DNA of 6,683 nucleotides. Source: Elusimicrobiota bacterium (GTDB lineage Bacteria > Elusimicrobiota > Elusimicrobia > 2-02-FULL-39-32). Of this stretch, positions 5,476-6,683 are shown one piece after another. How positions within the stretch are numbered: position 1 is the stretch's first letter; every line of letters begins with the position of its first letter. The position numbers were made by a program, and so were the translations under genes. The DNA is taken from positions 1 through 6,683 of the forward strand of contig JAHFCA010000083.1 of assembly GCA_023249715.1 (NCBI GenBank). The letters run 5' to 3'. Below the pieces are notes generated by a model that worked only from the letters and a program-made list of their open reading frames with translations, made no database searches and had not been told where the DNA came from.

Positions 5476-5867
5476 TTTAACTTAATCAGTTCTAACTCCA
5501 CAATTAGTTCTTCATAGTCGGGATCTTTGCTAACTAGAGGCACATTATAAACGGAAGAAAATGCCGCAATATAACTATCCGCAATTCCTAACTTATAGAC
5601 GTCTTTAAATCTCCCCGCAGTTAGGATAATTCGTTCATTGGGATATAAGATTGGCAAATCCCAACTCTTTACCAATCCATAGGTGTTATCTGCTCCGGCT
5701 TTGCCTAGACGCCGCCAAATTAGATAATAGAGTTCCGATAGCGCCATAAAGGGTAGTGCGGCTTTTTCCTTTAACAATGCTACGCGGTTTGCATCCGATT
5801 CATTAGCTAAATAGGTAATAAGCGCGGAAGTGTCGAAAATACAGGAAAAACGCTTATCGATTTCCAT
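5472..5867 (-). CDS. vapC: VapC-type PIN-domain ribonuclease toxin
   Basis: This PIN-fold, metal-dependent endoribonuclease is the toxin of a VapBC module; characterised family members cleave tRNAs or rRNA. The acidic active-site residues are in their usual places: D12 in FDTSALI, E45 in LSELYY, D97 in GIADSYIAA, and D115/D117 in SKDPDYEEL. The 131-residue length is typical. The ATG at 5867 overlaps the end of vapB by 14 bases, with only a weak AGG upstream. The stop overlaps the miaA GTG start. The active site is complete, so the protein is probably active. Its target RNA cannot be read from the sequence. Confidence 0.92.
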   Translation of the reverse strand: MEIDKRFSCIFDTSALITYLANESDANRVALLKEKAALPFMALSELYYLIWRRLGKAGADNTYGLVKSWDLPILYPNERIILTAGRFKDVYKLGIADSYIAAFSSVYNVPLVSKDPDYEELIVELELIKLK

Positions 5868-6090
5868 GTTCTTGCCTGCGTTGTTTTTTTCTTTCTAACA
5901 TAAGGTCTTTTGTTGAAATTCCCTTTAGCGCTCCTCTGGAATGAGCAAAACTATTTGTCGGGATAGGAACGATAATAATTTCTTTCCCTGCGTCTATAAA
6001 TTCAAGACGAGACTTAATCCCTATTTTATATCGCTTTCGAATTTCGGCCGGAATAACTGTTTGTCCTCTGCTGGAAACTGTTACACTCAT
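5854..6090 (-). CDS. vapB: VapB-type antitoxin (AbrB fold)
   Basis: This is the cognate antitoxin of the adjacent VapC. The N-terminal SpoVT-AbrB DNA-binding domain (about 2-46) carries VTVSSRGQTVIPAEIRKRY and a second-strand region RLEFIDAGKEIIIVPI. The C-terminal tail (about 50-78), with SRGALKGIS and a basic ERKKQRRQ segment, is the expected VapC-binding arm. The frame is open upstream to 6198, but AAGGAGG at 6097-6103 lies six bases before the ATG at 6090, and the upstream extension is low-complexity, AT-derived sequence, so I use 6090 (78 residues). The overlap with vapC (14 bases) is typical. It probably autoregulates through repeats in the divergent intergenic region. Confidence 0.92.
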   Translation of the reverse strand: MSVTVSSRGQTVIPAEIRKRYKIGIKSRLEFIDAGKEIIIVPIPTNSFAHSRGALKGISTKDLMLERKKQRRQEHGNR

Positions 6091-6096
6091 TTCAAT

Positions 6097-6103
6097 CCTC
6101 CTT
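6097..6103 (-). promoter_or_regulatory. Ribosome binding site of vapB
   Basis: AAGGAGG on the minus strand, six bases upstream of the ATG at 6090. It fixes the vapB start and rules out the longer open frame reaching 6198. Confidence 0.85.
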
Positions 6104-6116
6104 ATGATGAAGTGAA

Positions 6117-6141
6117 TTATCAATTTAAAGTTACATGATAA
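6117..6141. promoter_or_regulatory. TTATCA/TGATAA inverted repeat upstream of vapB
   Basis: TTATCA at 6117-6122 and TGATAA at 6136-6141 form a perfect six-base inverted repeat with a 13-base spacer, 27-51 bases before the vapB ATG. The position suits an autoregulatory operator. I could not assign a confident -35/-10 pair for vapBC in this very AT-rich stretch. Confidence 0.3.
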
Positions 6142-6175
6142 AAAATAAAAATACAAGATATTTCTATTTTTTATC
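6137..6175. repeat. 11-base perfect AT-rich inverted repeat
   Basis: GATAAAAAATA at 6137-6147 is matched exactly by TATTTTTTATC at 6165-6175, with a 17-base loop. It has almost no GC, so it is a weak terminator candidate in either direction; it may be an operator or a cruciform-prone, bent spacer between divergent genes. Confidence 0.45.
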
Positions 6176-6190
6176 TTACTCACTTTAAAA

Positions 6191-6224
6191 TGTAACATTA
6201 CAAAAATGTTACAGAAAAGTTACA
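6191..6224. promoter_or_regulatory. TGTAACAT/ATGTTACA inverted repeat plus extra GTTACA box
   Basis: TGTAACAT at 6191-6198 and ATGTTACA at 6206-6213 form an eight-base perfect inverted repeat with a seven-base spacer. A further GTTACA at 6219-6224 lies 11 bases (about one helical turn) downstream of the previous one. More copies are at 6130-6135 and, inside vapB, 6080-6085. This looks like a binding site for a dimeric regulator acting on vapBC, on the divergent plus-strand gene, or on both. Confidence 0.5.
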
Positions 6225-6299
6225 AAAAGTTTGAGACGGGCTTCCCCCTTTTTTACTACACTAAACAAATTGAGATTGAGTAAGTTTTAAATTCCTTGA

Positions 6300-6305
6300 G
6301 GGAGG
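6300..6305 (+). promoter_or_regulatory. Ribosome binding site of the plus-strand exported protein
   Basis: GGGAGG four bases before the ATG at 6310. The spacing is a little tight, but no other in-frame ATG fits the signal peptide better. Confidence 0.55.
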
Positions 6306-6309
6306 AGTT

Positions 6310-6683
6310 ATGGTTCATTTTTGGATTCGTAAACAGAACAGAAATTTTTTGCAGCTAACGGGTCTATTTATCGCCGTTAGTTTTTTATTTACCACGGTTA
6401 GCGCTCCTTTTGCCGAGGCGAACCTGTGGGAAGAACGGCGAGCCGCCGCCAAAGAACTAAGGCGGGAACCAGAAACCCTCCTGGCCCAGCTCCCCTCCGC
6501 TGGGAAACAATTGGTGACAGGCGCCAATTTCCCCAATTTCCTAGATTTTCCCAAAAGCGGGAATCCAGCCAATAATCTGTCTCATCTCGATCCCCGTTTT
6601 TATGGGAATGAGGTAGAGGGGAAGAATTTAGAATGGATCGCTTCTCTTCCCCAAAACATCGCTACGCTTAAGGAAGCGACTAT
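6310..6683 (+). CDS. Exported protein of unknown function, N-terminal part
   Basis: An open frame starts at ATG 6310 and runs without a stop to the window edge (124 complete codons). A ribosome site, GGGAGG at 6300-6305, lies four bases before the start. The N-terminus is a good Sec signal peptide: basic residues R7, K8 and R11, a hydrophobic core of about residues 14-30, and a small-residue end SAPFAEA that would be cut after A37. The mature region begins NLWEERRAAAKELRRE, a charged helix, then a polar stretch containing NFPNFLDFPKSG and LDPRFYGNE. I recognise no domain. Its start resembles the heads of long secreted or surface proteins, but the total length is unknown. It is divergent from vapBC and is the only plus-strand gene here. 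Confidence 0.75.
   Translation, partial: MVHFWIRKQNRNFLQLTGLFIAVSFLFTTVSAPFAEANLWEERRAAAKELRREPETLLAQLPSAGKQLVTGANFPNFLDFPKSGNPANNLSHLDPRFYGNEVEGKNLEWIASLPQNIATLKEAT

Larger units (their letters stand above)
6091..6309. other. Divergent intergenic region between vapB and the exported protein
   Basis: This 219-base spacer is strongly AT-rich between about 6104 and 6235, then has a pyrimidine tract (6241-6254). It holds the vapB and exported-protein ribosome sites, three inverted repeats (listed separately) and several GTTACA boxes. A possible plus-strand promoter is TTGAGA at 6231-6236 with TACTAC at 6254-6259 (17-base spacer), but the -10 match is poor. I see no RNA gene. Confidence 0.6.

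Noticed and set aside
5941..6198. Plus-strand frame 5941-6138 and the upstream extension of vapB to 6198
   Set aside because: The plus frame is antisense to vapB. The extension lies upstream of a perfect AAGGAGG ribosome site and encodes low-complexity residues from AT-rich spacer.
6225..6309. CRISPR array, tRNA or riboswitch in the intergenic regions
   Set aside because: There are no regularly spaced repeats, cloverleaf or conserved aptamer-like structure in any spacer of the window.
6315..6572. 85-codon minus-strand frame opposite the exported protein
   Set aside because: The plus-strand frame has a ribosome site, a good signal peptide and remains open to the edge; the minus frame has none of these.

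Overview
The window looks like a bacterial chromosome segment. Nearly everything reads on the minus strand, in tightly overlapping operons. The gene order miaA ... hflX-pgsA-plsY-gpsA, mixed AT-rich and GC-richer patches, and a divergent secreted protein of unknown family suggest an uncultivated lineage such as Omnitrophota or Elusimicrobiota. This placement is weak, because no rRNA or other phylogenetic marker is present.

Layout, in the direction of minus-strand transcription (high to low coordinates). (1) vapB-vapC (6090-5472) is a VapBC toxin-antitoxin pair whose toxin stop overlaps the GTG start of miaA (5475-4561), the tRNA A37 prenyltransferase. (2) brnT-brnA (4503-3933) is a second module with its own consensus sigma-70 type promoter lying almost on top of the brnT start codon. 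(3) A 60-codon remnant with a phospholipase-D-like motif lies at 3932-3750. (4) A third module follows: an AbrB-type antitoxin (3689-3465) and a Doc/Fic toxin (3468-2935), preceded by a recognisable promoter with two TGTAWATACA boxes. The doc stop overlaps the start of hflX (2935-1571), a ribosome-associated GTPase. (5) hflX overlaps pgsA, pgsA overlaps plsY and plsY overlaps gpsA (cut by the window edge), forming a phospholipid-initiation block: gpsA makes glycerol-3-phosphate, plsY acylates it, and pgsA makes phosphatidylglycerol phosphate.

On the plus strand, after a 219-base AT-rich divergent intergenic region rich in inverted repeats and GTTACA boxes, an exported protein of unknown function starts at 6310 and runs off the right edge.

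The most interesting feature is the arrangement. Three unrelated type II toxin-antitoxin modules lie in and around a housekeeping operon, and two of them form its translationally coupled leader genes (vapBC to miaA, abrB-doc to hflX). The expected toxin targets (tRNA or mRNA for VapC and BrnT, EF-Tu or another protein for Doc) and the downstream housekeeping products (tRNA modification, ribosome splitting) all concern translation. Antitoxin autoregulation could therefore also set housekeeping gene expression. Secondary oddities are a Doc toxin with a roughly 60-residue C-terminal extension, an approximately 26-residue insertion in HflX containing a seven-G tract, and an apparently leaderless brnT.
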